DNA of 64,000 nt from Rhyacophila brunnea (Eukaryota > Arthropoda > Insecta > Trichoptera > Rhyacophilidae): the NCBI GenBank assembly GCA_022495005.1, contig JAGYXB010000797.1, positions 1 to 64,000 on the forward strand. The letters run 5' to 3'. The notes beneath the pieces were generated by a model, which saw only the letters and a program-made list of their open reading frames with translations, did no database searches and was not told the origin of the DNA. The translations under genes and the position numbers were made by a program. Position 1 is the stretch's first letter, and every line of letters begins with the position of its first letter. Shown here piece after piece: positions 23,861 through 35,575 of this stretch.

Positions 23861-24819
23861 ATCACGTTATTTGCTTATGAAGTTCAAAATAAAAATAACG
23901 GAGCTTGGAAAAGTCTTAATTGAAGTCTACGATGCACAGTTAAGTATGATAGGGAGTGATGATGAAAATGAAAGTTATCGTCAAAATGAGAATCGTATAG
24001 CAGAAATTAAAGACACATAGACAGTTGTATTAAAATTGGGTATACGATAAATGAGATATTGGTGTTGAAACAAAGTATGTGTTTGTTAATTCAATATTTC
24101 TTGAGTTGCAGACTAGTGGAAAGAAGCTATGTCAGGATATAACGCCATGCTCAGAACTACAGGACAGATTAATAAGAATAGAGATGCCAAAACCAGTCGC
24201 CATATACCTACCAAGACTTTGAAGGTAGTTTTGGGACAAATCCCTGTGAATGTCGTCAAATATTACCAATATTGAATGCGCGTTTTCGTATTGAAAATAA
24301 AATATTCTCTAACGCATATTTAAGTAAATGACATTTTTTGTCCACACTAGAGATTTAAAACTTGTTACAACCTCACCCATAGGGCATTATTTTTCTGTTT
24401 ATAATATTAATACAAATTTATAAAAACACAGTTTGCAAAAATTTCTCATGGAAACCGCCTCATGTTGGGTGAACGCTTTACTGCCTGTGGTAATATTGAT
24501 TTTTGGAATATTTTCACATTGAATTTCATAATATATTAGGATCACATACTTCAAAGGAGGTATATTTTTTCTCATATAATAATTCTGGTAGAAAATTTGT
24601 ATGTTATTCCACTTGGCGATGACAGCTACGGAGATGCCACTTGGCGTTTATCCATATTCTACGCCGAATACAACGATGCAGACATCCCATAATTATTTAT
24701 TGTCAAGTTCATGATCGATTCGAGTTTAAATGTATCAGGCGCTCATACTTTTTAAGCGGTATTTCGCACACAATACCGGGTAGGTAACTGAAATTATTTC
24801 AGTGTTGCAAGTAAATTTT

Positions 24820-25212
24820 AGCCGGCTCGCACATCACAACTCGCCTCGTGTGCCTAACCGTCATAAATCAAAGCTTCCGAGAACGGGCAGGCGGTGTTCC
24901 TTGATAAAACCTCGCACATCTGCCTAGCAATATCGACATTCGCCGCATCGTGCTGCTCCGAACGCGGCGACAGTCTGGAGAGAAATGGCTGTTTGTGCAG
25001 CTGTGCGCTTGCGCGGAGTCGACTTCTTTTAGATCCAACATGCAGGCTGTATGATATGCGACATGTTGCATCTACGGATCGTCGAGCGTCGCAGTTGCAT
25101 TGGCCAATCTGCGAAGCTCCATTTGATAACGTTTGTTTCTTGGTTTACGATGACATCACATCGACGAATTCGTCGTAAGACGCATGCGGCGAGTTCTGAT
25201 GTGCGAGCCCTC
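24820..25212. mobile_element. GC-rich MITE (AGCCGGCTCGCACATCA family), copy 2
   Basis: Left agccggctcgcacatcacaa and inverted right agagggctcgcacatcagaa. Overlapping ORFs on both strands here are compositional by-products of the GC-rich element. Confidence 0.75.
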
Positions 25213-25689
25213 TAATAATGACGTTTCGGACGCATACACACGCCCTCCATATACAACATAATATTACAACGCTGCGCATCGCTCTGATTGCTTTGAAAAC
25301 CATTTGGCAATACTTGTGAAAATATATAATATAATGAAAAATATAATTTATTGTATTTCACAGAAGCCCTCGTATATTTATTATTATTCAGTTCGGCCGA
25401 GTTGCTACTTGCATAACAGCCGTTTCAATTTGATTGACGGAGACAGAGCGATATGACTGTTTCGTTCTGCTCTAATGTCATGTCAATCAGCTGTTTAAGT
25501 AAGCAACGGCGTGAAGGGAGTTTAATTTAAACAAAAAATTTTTGGTTTTGTCCATGGTGATATTTAACTCTCAGTAACAGTGTTGCTAACTGTAGTTTTT
25601 CTTTACAGATCTAGCGTTTTTACATTGCAAACAATGTATAATGCATCTGGCATATTGATATGGAATTATTTTAAACTGAGAAACTGCTA

Positions 25690-26460
25690 AATGATTAAAG
25701 GCTCGCTTTGATGCCCGGGGGGTCCTGTCAGTTGTTGGAAAACGCGTGAAATATGACATTTAGAAAAAAGTATCTACTTATGTTTAGGCCATCACCATGG
25801 CCCCCACCTCCGGAAGCGGGCCCCCAGACCAGGATGTTTGGTGGGCCCGCTAAAGTGAAGGGCAGTGTGATTTTTTTTACATTAATGTTCTCCGAATGGT
25901 ATTCAGCGAAACTCCAGGATTTATTAAGGTGTTTCGTGTATTGTTAGCGATTATTGTATTTTTAAATAAATACAGCTGATATATTGAGTTGTCGTCACTC
26001 AGCATCAAGAAACATGCGACCCTTCGACGTATTAAATAAATAGACATTTTTCTACCCAGGAAACACTAAAAATAATTACAAAATGAAACCCTACACATGA
26101 ATTATCATTTAACTATATAAATCTTCATATCACATCAAATTGCATCGCACGTCATGTAAATGTGCTTTACATGTAATAGCACCGCAGGCGAATTTTTTAC
26201 TATTAAATGAAATTTGTGGTGTATGTATATCTCACTTATCCGGCCACGCCGGGCCCCCAGGTTAGAGCACTATCAGCCCCCCCCTAGTAAAGGCCATGGT
26301 CATGATGAGTCATGACACTTTACAAACCTTACCCGTGATGTGTGTGACAGTGGGAATAAACATTGGAAGGTATAGACAACATTTATCTGATTTCTTCAAT
26401 CCTGAGACGTAAATTTCTGTCTCGGATTACAATCCGTAATGGAAAGGACGCGCGTGCATA
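25690..26460 (+). repeat. GCGGGCCCCCAGAC repeat family, longest copy
   Basis: Starts near cgctttgatgcccggggggtcctgtc (also at about 23515). It includes gaagcgggcccccagaccag (as at 3095) and continues to a block, cccgtgatgtgtgtgacagtggg through aatccgtaatggaaaggacgcgcg, that matches 23705-23850. It supplies the empty-site comparison for the hairpin at 23625-23702. No protein recognised. Confidence 0.55.
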
Positions 26461-28150
26461 TTTATCGTGTAAACCATAGACTATAGAGGTATTAAATAAG
26501 TGTAAACAAACAGTATTTAATAGCGAAGCGACGATTTTCATCCAGCAGTTTTCAGAACTGTGAATGATTGATCATATCGCTATCCGATCCAATTAGCAAC
26601 AGCGCAATAGTGTTGACTAAACTAGCGAAATTGAATTTTCTCCTCAATCACCGTCTAGACTCGGAAAATCTTTTTCGCTTTTCTCGGAGAATAAAACGGA
26701 ATATACCCACGTACTTTTACATCGATCCAATTCTATCCACTTTGGTAACAGAACCAGATGAAACTTCGTATCAAACTGACATATGTACATACCCATTTTG
26801 TTTGAAGACCGACCCTTTCAATAACTATGGTAACCTATAAATACTATCTTTAGGAATTACTATTTTATTCTCTGTTTGTTTCATTGACATATTATTCAAT
26901 ATTTGAATATTTATATAGAGTCTACACTTTATCCAGACTATGTCAAATACATGAACACGAATTGTGTATTAGTATGTAGATACAGTGGCGGGTTTAGGGA
27001 CTCGGGAAGTCCGAAGCGTTAACTGATTTTGAGCCCTCCCACGATAAAAAATAAAATAAAATCAAAAATTGCAAGGGTACAACTATTTGACAAAAACCTG
27101 TTTGGAGAAAATGGTTGTTAAAGTTTTTGAATACATACTATACCTTGCACTAAAACAATCATTATACTCCTTTGATACACATGTTGATGTCATACAAAAT
27201 GTATCTGAAATACTATAGTAAAATAAATTTCTACAAAAATTGTACAGCCTTGCTCAGAACCTTCAGCTGATTCTCCATATCTTGTAATTCATAAGTCAGC
27301 TGACATTTTGTCGAATAGTGCACCCTTGTACCGAGGTAGCGATGTTTATTTTCATTACCCAATTATTATTAAGATGACAATAATGACATAATTATTATTA
27401 TATTAGTGTTTTTTTGTGTAGGTACATTGTACAAATACTTAGTCCGTTTGAGAGCAGTCATACTATAGGCCCTTTTGATGTTGATTGCAACGATTTTCTT
27501 ATGCTTTTGGTAACGTTTTATAGGTACCTACCCAATTTGTGAGAAATATCTACGCGTATTTTAAAGATTTTTAAAGACTAATTTGTACTGTTTCGAGGCC
27601 CCTTTAAATTTTATGACGAATCTGTTGCAAAGAAAATCACCGTTGTGTAGATATTAATTTATGTACCATTCATTATTCAAATACACATAATAATAGTGGT
27701 TTATTGAATTTTTGCTGTTAAGTAATCAAAAGAAAATTGCATACTTTAACCACAGTTTTCGCAATGATAAGAATGATTCTATTAACGTATATATGGAAAG
27801 ATGGAGAGCAGCATAGGCGTAAGAGTAGTTTTTGATTATGTGACCTCAGAAGCTGGCATAATGTTGAAGAAATGATTTGCCATATAGGTAGGTACATGAT
27901 AAGGGAGTGTACTTAATTGTATTTGTATTTTAAATAATTCTTGAGTAAGAATTTTAATTAAAATACCAGTAGCTGAACGCAAGGAGACGGAAAAATCTAC
28001 TTCTGTAATCTGTACTTCTTAAAATTGTCTTTCTCTAACTAAAACTGACATTTTATTTTATTTAATAAATGTCTATTTTTGCAATACAATTTTATTGTTG
28101 CATTTTATTGAAATAACTGTATTATGTAAAGGATAGACTGTGTCACTTAT
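26461..28150. other. No gene recognised; possible hAT left end
   Basis: cagtggcgggtttaggga at 26983 resembles a hAT terminus, but no matching right end or target duplication was found. The 90-codon ORF 26568-26840 is unrecognised. Confidence 0.4.
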
Positions 28151-28438
28151 GGATTTGTATGAATTCGACTGTGGAACTACCCACGACGTAACTTCATGGA
28201 TTTCTGCGAATCGACCGTCAACCTTCGACACAAGATGCCACAAGAAAAAGTCTACAAAACAGCGGATAAAAAAGTCGAAGAAGGCAAGAGAAAACATTAC
28301 ATTAGCCAGATAGAAACAATAATCAACAGTGCTGAAAGCGTGTCGATACCGTTATGCTATGAAGTATCTAGTATCGGTGAAAAAATATTGACATCGACAA
28401 TTTTGTTCCCCATCCCTAAATACGCCTATTGGATATAG
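28151..28438 (+). CDS. Unrecognised ORF, plus strand
   Basis: Open from just after a TGA to the TAG at 28436-28438, with an ATG at 28196. It reads MDFCESTVNLRHKMPQEKVY, then KTADKKVEEGKRKHYISQIE. It is moderately charged and not low-complexity, but no family or splice structure is visible. It could be a fragment of a transposon gene. Confidence 0.25.
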
Positions 28439-28831
28439 TTTAACCTTGTATAAAGTCCTCTCCATGTTGGCTTATAATTCTATACGTATTGATTTATTGA
28501 TATCACACAGCGATATGACTTGGCGACGTTTGAAAATAAAAATACTGCCTGGTAATAATACTGTAATTACGATAGAAAATTATTATAAAACTTTACATTC
28601 ACATAGATATGATTGAAATCGTATTTAAAATACGGAGGAGATTGGTATAGTATTACAAAATATATATTTGTTACTTTAATTGCTTCAACAATAAAATTAT
28701 TCGCGTTAAATTATCTTTTTTTTCGTGACTGTGAAGCCTTTTCATGAATTATTATCATGTCTGGTTTCTGTATACCTATATTTCGTTCAACCCTCGTTTT
28801 TTTTTAAATTTTATACATACAGTATCCATAC

Positions 28832-29425
28832 CAGTGGTTCTCACGTGAAATTTAGCTGTGGCCGCACCATTGACATTGACAGTTCTATGGAAACGTCTGG
28901 TGGCCGCACCAAATTTCACTTTTATTGTGACTGAAAAAATTAAAGCTAAATTTTATTTACTAAAAAATGGATCGATTTATTTATAGACAAGTCCATTTAA
29001 TAAAAGACACTTGAACATTTTAGTACATATCTATTTATTTAAAAATAATGCAAATGGAAATTCGTCAATTCTCCTTTTTTCCAATGCAAGCCGCATGGCT
29101 GTTTCTGTCAACTGTCTTCGATATTTGTTTTTTATGAAGCGCATTGCACTGAATGATCTTTCGCAGTATACAGTAGTAGGGCAAATCGACAATATTAATA
29201 AAGCAATTGTCAACGTAGTTATAACTTCGACCAAAAATTTTCAACCGTGGTATTAAGTATTAAAATGGTTTTTATGTACTTGGTCATGACTCATTTCCAA
29301 TTACGCATATTTAACGTTAGCCCAGTTAATTAAATTAAATACTGAAAGTGATTTTAATCTCGTTTGTTGTCCTATGAAATTTTCATTTGTCGTAAAGCGC
29401 TGGTGGCCGCACATGAGAACCACTG
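28832..29425. mobile_element. hAT element, family B copy 2, 8-bp TSD
   Basis: Ends identical to the 20399 copy (CAGTGGTTCTCACGTG / CATGAGAACCACTG). TSD ATCCATAC on the left versus ATCTATAC on the right (7 of 8). It retains the transposase core motif on the minus strand. It lacks about 90 bp present near the right end of copy 1. Confidence 0.93.
29031..29234 (-). pseudogene. hAT transposase dimerisation-domain remnant (copy 2)
   Basis: The minus strand reads LTIALLILSICPTTVYCERS, then FSAMRFIKNKYRRQLTETAM. This is the hAT C-terminal dimerisation motif (P-T-S/T-x-x-x-E-R-S-F-S) as in ZMYM/52-kDa-repressor-like transposases. Only this C-terminal part survives and the catalytic RNase-H segment is absent. 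Confidence 0.75.
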
Positions 29426-30307
29426 ATCTATACACAGTAAATTTGAGCTTTTTTACTAAGTATATTTTTTTATTCAAACAAATATTTCACAAGATTTAAG
29501 AATGTAACATTCTTTTTATTGAACATACATAATTTGAAAACACTTCTGAGAAATGTATAACGAAATAACGAATAGAAAAAATCTTTTTAGACGTAAATAT
29601 TGAAAATAATATATTTTTTAAATATTTATTCACACACAGAAGGTAACGCACTTCTCATTATTGTTGTGTTCCCTGATCGCATGCAAGTCGATTTATGTAC
29701 TCAAATACGTCTCCGGTGCATTTGTATTCATTGAATCATCAGTGCGTCGTATGAACTGCTCTTAACTAATCCTAATAACCTAGTGCAGTTCGTTGTATTC
29801 TCCTATCGAGCGGAAAATATTGTGGGCCACGTAACACGAATGGCCAGTATCAAATTCACTTTTTTATATATAGTTGTGGCATTTATTTGGTGATACTGAT
29901 GTAGCATTGAATGGATGGAGTTGGGGAGGTGGGGGCGAATGGGACCCGCACGCAAAGGTCGCTGTAAAATGCGGCCTAGGTCGCGCGATCCGCTACCAAC
30001 CGCCGCGAAGCCTGACTGCGGCTAATTAGCACCGATCAATTTTTATCATTCAATATCTCATTAACAGGTGAACGGATAGATCAATTTAATTATTTCCATT
30101 ATCAGAACGGCAGTGGTGTTGCGGGTTGTTGCGACATGCGGCGAGTATCGTATGATTCTGTGATTATTGCTCATAAGAAAATTTATCCTTAAAAATTTGA
30201 ATATATTATTGTGTTTATGTGCGGAATTTTTGCGTGTGGAATATTCCATTCATCGTTTATTTTTATAGTATGGTATTATTTCAAATATGTCTTGTATCAT
30301 AAAATAA

Positions 30308-30686
30308 TTACGAGATAAAAAGAACTTTTTATATACAACGTTTTTAAATTTTCTGTTGAATCATATAAACTTGACTTGACTAGCTTAAACGATCAAAAAA
30401 AATGTACTTGATAGAAATAATACTGAAATGTCATATTGATTTCCATGGTAACGCACGTATATATTAATAATTTAGTTGTAAGGACCCTGGCAACCAATAA
30501 TAGTGGATTGGATTACTTAAAAATGGCTAAAAGTATTAAAAAATGCATTGGCATCGTGTTCTGCTATATTCTAAAAGTTTCAAATGTCTAGCTAGTCGGG
30601 AAGTTAGTTAAAAATCGATTGAAAGATTTGTACCGGAAAAACAACCACCGGACAAATAAGAATACGACCTAATAAAAACGTTATAA
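30308..30686 (+). mobile_element. TTACAA-family MITE, copy 3
   Basis: Starts ttacgagataaaaagaactt, ends aatacgacctaataaaaacgttataa. Lacks about 70 bp around the gaattcaattctactt block present in other copies. Confidence 0.82.
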
Positions 30687-31892
30687 TAAGCAAATATCTT
30701 CACTACCGACTAGGTAACATTACAAAGGATGACAATAATATAATTTCACTCACTTCACTTTTAATCACAGATTTATCTGTCACATAAAATATATTCATAA
30801 AAACCTCACTGCACTTATTAGATATATAATGTACATTCATACATTTTGTTTAACCGACTATTGCAATACTTAGATGTTGACAGCTATTTCTGGCTATAAC
30901 CCCATCATCAGAACGATCCATCTATCTAAACTTAACAACAGTCAGGGCGGAGACGGAGAAAATCCGCCTCGGCTGGCCACTTGCCTCACTCCCTCACCAA
31001 ATCATAGAAATTAAGTTCTGCCATAAAAAAATGTATGGTTCTTAGGGTTTTCCAAGTTATCTATTCCAACGACTAGGAACTAAATTCGTTTATGCACACT
31101 GAGCACATAAACGAATAGATCGTTCATTATAAAAACTGATCGTATCTTGTATCAATTATTTCAATACATTAAAAACTTGGGCACTTCTTTGTAGCACCAA
31201 GCCCATCGTCGTCCTTTTACGTGTATGTGGAAATATTACTTAAAAATATTAAAAATACATAATTTAAATAATTCTATAAAAAGTATGTAAGTGGTCTTAT
31301 TCTCTGAGCTATTGATCCGTATATGAATCATGCGAATTATTACATACAACTACGCTATATGAGCTACTCTGCGACCAAATAAAAGGCAATCAAGTTAAAT
31401 GACATTACTACTTTACGTTCATGCATTAGCAAAATATTGATTACTAGTAGAATCAATGCTTTAATTTTAATATATGCCTTATTCATGGATCTAAACTAAA
31501 TTGACGCTGTGCTTTGGTACACTACAACCGAGAAATGCGGATTATTTTCCCCTCAACCTTCCACTGTACAATTGACTGCCGCTGTGCAATTTTTTGCCAT
31601 TTCGCTCATGATATTGTGACCAAATAAGTGAAATTTTCGCTATACCATCGTAAATCGTCCGGTGTTCGAATTTACAACTAAACTATCACAGTATAAAAAA
31701 AAGTATTGAATGATATGTCAATTGTTGGCATGTGGGCCCTCAGTCAGCGGAGAACTTATACTGGTGGATCTACTCATGAATAATCTTCCTGTGTGTATAT
31801 TCTATACATAAGGCGGATATCGATGGTAGTTTATCATATTTATGTATTGAGGTATTATAATTATTACAATAAGTTAGCCGTTGAAACTGTCA

Positions 31893-31995
31893 AAACTGTA
31901 TATCTCGCTCTAAATGTTAACAGCCAAGGGAGGGGCTGTTAAATCATTGCATTTTTATAACACAGTTTAAGTTTAGACGGTTAACTTATCGTAGA
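31893..31995. repeat. Interspersed repeat, copy 2 (related to 715-830)
   Basis: Shares tatctcgctctaaa, gttaacagccaaggg, ggggctgttaaa and cggttaacttat with 715-830 in the same orientation. Confidence 0.5.
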
Positions 31996-32099
31996 CTCGT
32001 AGAGTATACGTTTTATAACTTTGCACTTTTTACTACACTGCTCACAATAATCACTTGTATTAATGAAAGCAATAATAAGAAAATAAAGATAATATAATA

Positions 32100-32340
32100 T
32101 CGCTCATGAGAAAACAATACCTCGTATGCCACATGACTCTAATTTATATACAGGTGATGAAAAAAATCTATATAATCTCTATGATTCCATCAAATTTACC
32201 ACGTATTTTTCATATTTTGCTATTAATCTTAATAGTAAATTACAAAAAATGAAGAATTTGTATGCAATAATAGTGACTATTGAGGGTTTTTTTTCATCTC
32301 GTATTTTGTGGTATACGAGGTATTCTTTTTTTATGAGCGA
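32100..32340. mobile_element. TA-flanked MITE (241 bp)
   Basis: Left TCGCTCATGAGAAAACAATA and inverted right TCGCTCATAAAAAAAGAATA, both continuing CCTCGTATRCCACA. Flanked by TA (32098-32099, 32341-32342), as in Tc1/mariner-type elements. Confidence 0.82.
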
Positions 32341-33111
32341 TATGAAAAAAAATATTTTTCGTTTTCATCCTAGACCCGGGAGTGCAAAGTTGTGAAGCAA
32401 CTCTAACAATTAACTGCCTCAATACATAAATATGATACTATCGTCGATAGCCGCCGTGTGTATAGAATAGACTCACTGGACTTAAAACTTAGTTAACATT
32501 ATTTGTTGTTAAGTAAATAAATATTGCATCGTGGGAAAACTGAGTAATATTTTACAATACCAATATAACTGCGGTAAAATAATATTATATTGTTTATCCA
32601 TAACAGTAAAAAAAATATTATCGCTCTGATCGCCCCAGTTTTTTTAATGATTATACTTCATTATAATATTATGTCCAACGCTTGATTAGTTTTTCTTCGT
32701 AGAAATCTGTTTCGATATAATTAATTAAAAACAGAGGGATAGTGAGGGAAATAATAATTATTGTTTTGGATTTATTTGAATCGAATAATAGTGATCGAAA
32801 TTTGAAAAACGTTTTGATTGTGACACGGTTTCAGCAATGAATAATCACAGCGTGACGACGCATTCAAATGTAAAATTAATTTACATTAAAAATTGTACGA
32901 AAAATAGCCAATTAAAAATTCACCGTCTGTTTTGAAATATACCTAATTATAATATTATCTAACATGCCAATTGTATTGTACATTATTATGCGATTGAAGT
33001 TATTTTAGCAAGAACTTTCTTTTATATTAAACTTATTACAACATTTGCAATTTACTACTATAATTTTATTTTTTTCATGTAGTTATGAAACGAAAATGTA
33101 AATGTAACTCG

Positions 33112-33647
33112 GTGGCGAGGGTTGGAGGTAGGCTGTTAGGATTTGATATAAATAGTGCACACTAAACTGTGTCAGTCATACTTATTTGTTTGGTTTGGTT
33201 TGTTATTTGGGTGCTGGTTATTTTTTTTTAATTCAATTAAACCCTGCCTTAACCAAATCATAATGCTATGGGCGATCCGACAAAAATAGTGCACGCTTTT
33301 TCAGTCATATTTATTTGTTTTCGTTTAATTAAGATTACATTTATTATTACAGATTATTATGCTGGTTAGTTTTTTTAAAATTCACTAAGCCCTGTCTAAC
33401 CAAACCATAATCGATAAAAAAATATTCTTCTATCTATAAAATATCGCCAATAGCATATTTTTTTATATTTTGACAATTATCTACTTTGGGTTGGAATAAA
33501 CAGGGTATTATTGAATTTTAAAAACTAACAAATACCATCTACACATATTGTAGTCTTAACTCAATGAAAACAAATACGATTGTCTGGCAGAGTTTACAAT
33601 GCACTATTTATGTCGAATTATAACAGTCTATCTCCACCCTTCGCCAC
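33112..33647. mobile_element. MITE with ~47-bp inverted ends (AAATAGTGCAC family)
   Basis: Left GTGGCGAGGGTTGGAGGTAG continuing to aaatagtgcac and inverted right GTGGCGAAGGGTGGAGATAG. It contains an internal second start (gggcgatccgacaaaaatagtgcac at about 33269), suggesting nesting or tandem duplication. Related copy at 17535-17910. Confidence 0.75.
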
Positions 33648-34264
33648 GGAATATCTGTTATTATTACGGGGAGTAAGTAATATACCTACATATTTTTTCT
33701 TATAACACTTATTTTTGTATTCTTATGCGTTTTGGTGGATGTATATAGAAGTATAAAGAGTATCCATTCAATTAATCTATTAAATAGTCAATATAAATAA
33801 TATTGTATGTAACGTACCTATACCGTATAAATAAATAATGATATACATTTAAATAGCAATATGATACATAGATAATAGATACAACATAAATTATTTTTCA
33901 TTTAAGTCGAGGTTGCGTTTTTTATAATGTTTTTACTTCGTTTTTCCTGTTATTTTTTATTGTTCCGCACGCCACGGGCGTTTTGGAGGCTGCCCAATAA
34001 GATCAGCATTTCCCAAATAATGCAGATTTTTTTCTTCATATCTCAAATATTGTATTTTATACGATACTGAATGTAGTTCATAATTAAATATATTGCGAAA
34101 CCTTGTATCATATTATTTAATCGACGTATAAATCAATGCAATGTATAAAGATAAGTCCTCATCTATAACGATGTCATATTATATGAGATGTGTTTTCTAT
34201 TTTACATTTAAAATAAGTCTTAATAAATTCGCACAAGCTTCTTCACACAACTCATGATTGTGAC

Positions 34265-35567
34265 CAGTGGCGGCCGGTGGTTTCCAAAATTGCTTTCATT
34301 GGGGGTGCACTCAAAATTTTCTTACCTTATTTAAAAAGCATATCAATTCAGCGTTGTTTCTGTTTAGCGAACACTTCAATCACTTCTCATTAAAGTCTTG
34401 AACTGTTTGTAAAAGTTTTTTCTCAATGCTTAACACAGGTAGTCATGTTAAGTCAGTCCTGATTCATGGTAAGTATTTCTGAAAGACGATTTAATTCTTT
34501 TAATGGTTGAAAAACACTTTTCAATTTCCACAGATGTCATAAGACCATCATTTTTTTATTCTGACTCTTATTATTATTATTGACAAAGTCTACGTTTACC
34601 GACATCATTTTAAAACACATACACTTCACCGATTGAACTATAATTATAAGTATTAAGTATTATAAATCTTTTATTCAAAATTTATCATTTTAAAACACAT
34701 ACACTTCCCTGATTATACAATAAGTATATACCTATAATATTGTTATGAATTTATTTTTATGAACATAACCATCGAAATAACGTGACAAAACACCTAAAAA
34801 GGCCGACTATAACGACGACCGCAGAAATCATACTGAATTGTATGTAAGAAATAATATTTGAAGAAAATATTAAAAAAACAAAACTATCGATTGTTTTGAA
34901 TATGTAGGTACGTATTTTTCGACTCTCGACAAATCGTCAGTTTCTTCGTCTACAAAAAGCAATAAAACTCCAGCAAAATAAATGCCTGCATTGTTAAAAA
35001 TATGACATCATGTTATACATATTCACTCACTATGAGAAAGAACATGGTACTCGTAACTTAGATTTAAATTTTTTATAAATTATATTCAAATATTTGCAAA
35101 TATAGAAGGAATAAAGGATCGATCCAAAATATTTATGCTGATAATCAATTTTTATTCAATATCAGCCTATTTTCAATGAATTTATATGAGATTTAAATAA
35201 AAAAAATCTATTTTTTATCAATCCTGCTAAATCTCAGTTACTACATTTTTCCGCGTAACTTTTGAGCTGCGTCCCTAATGGTCATAAAATTTTATGTATT
35301 CATGAGTTATTTATCGTTTTCACGTGTCGGCTTGAACTGTTATTACCCAATGTAATATGAACGGCAAACTAAGATCCATATTTGTGCGTTCCGACGAGCG
35401 CACGAATTCGGTGACTGTTTACTGAGTATATGCTTTTGGTATAAATGTACATGGATTAAATTGCGATAAACGAGTGATGACTTATGAATAGCATTGTTGC
35501 ACATTGAGTGATGTTTAGGAAAAAGCAGTGCAGCGCACATGCATGGTGTTAGAGGAGCCGCCGCTGA
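34265..35567. mobile_element. hAT element 1.3 kb, 8-bp TSD
   Basis: Left end CAGTGGCGGCCGG, right end inverted CAGCGGCGGCTCC, with perfect 8-bp TSD ATTGTGAC (34257-34264 and 35568-35575). The interior is AT-rich and holds a decayed minus-strand transposase fragment near the left end. Internal direct repeat: the phrase cattttaaaacacatacact occurs at about 34604 and 34686. Confidence 0.92.
34424..34549 (-). pseudogene. hAT transposase C-terminal fragment
   Basis: The minus strand reads DGLMTSVEIEKCFSTIKRIK, then SSFRNTYHESGLT before a stop, after which a shifted frame continues. The E-x-x-F-S-T-x-K-R-I-K-S...R-N-T pattern is the hAT dimerisation helix region. Short and frameshifted. Confidence 0.6.
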
Positions 35568-35575
35568 TTGTGACC

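Larger units (their letters stand above)
23300..24260 (+). pseudogene. Possible retroelement-like coding relic around a repeat insertion
   Basis: Short in-frame patches (REEWNQLGEASITLFDYEVL near 23405-23490; IEVYDAQLSMIGSDDENESY near 23915-23980; SELQDRLIRIEMPKPVAIYL near 24150-24215) lie either side of the repeat copy 23515-23860, which is itself flanked by a 60-bp duplication. The arrangement suggests a gag-like gene interrupted by a later insertion, but the family match is weak. Confidence 0.25.
29434..32097. other. Gene-poor, AT-rich; holds one MITE and one repeat
   Basis: Apart from the TTACAA MITE (30308-30686) and the repeat 31893-31995 nothing is supported. A 33-bp palindromic stem attcgtttatg / cataaacgaat lies at about 31086-31116. 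Confidence 0.45.

Noticed and set aside
23497..23865. 122-codon minus-strand ORF
   Set aside because: It runs through a repeat, the 78-bp hairpin MITE and the repeat again; no protein features.
24868..25178. Overlapping Cys/Arg-rich ORFs on both strands
   Set aside because: Lie wholly within the GC-rich MITE 24820-25212; compositional.
26983..27640. hAT element starting CAGTGGCGGGTTTAGGG
   Set aside because: No convincing complementary right end or 8-bp duplication could be found; possibly a truncated relic.
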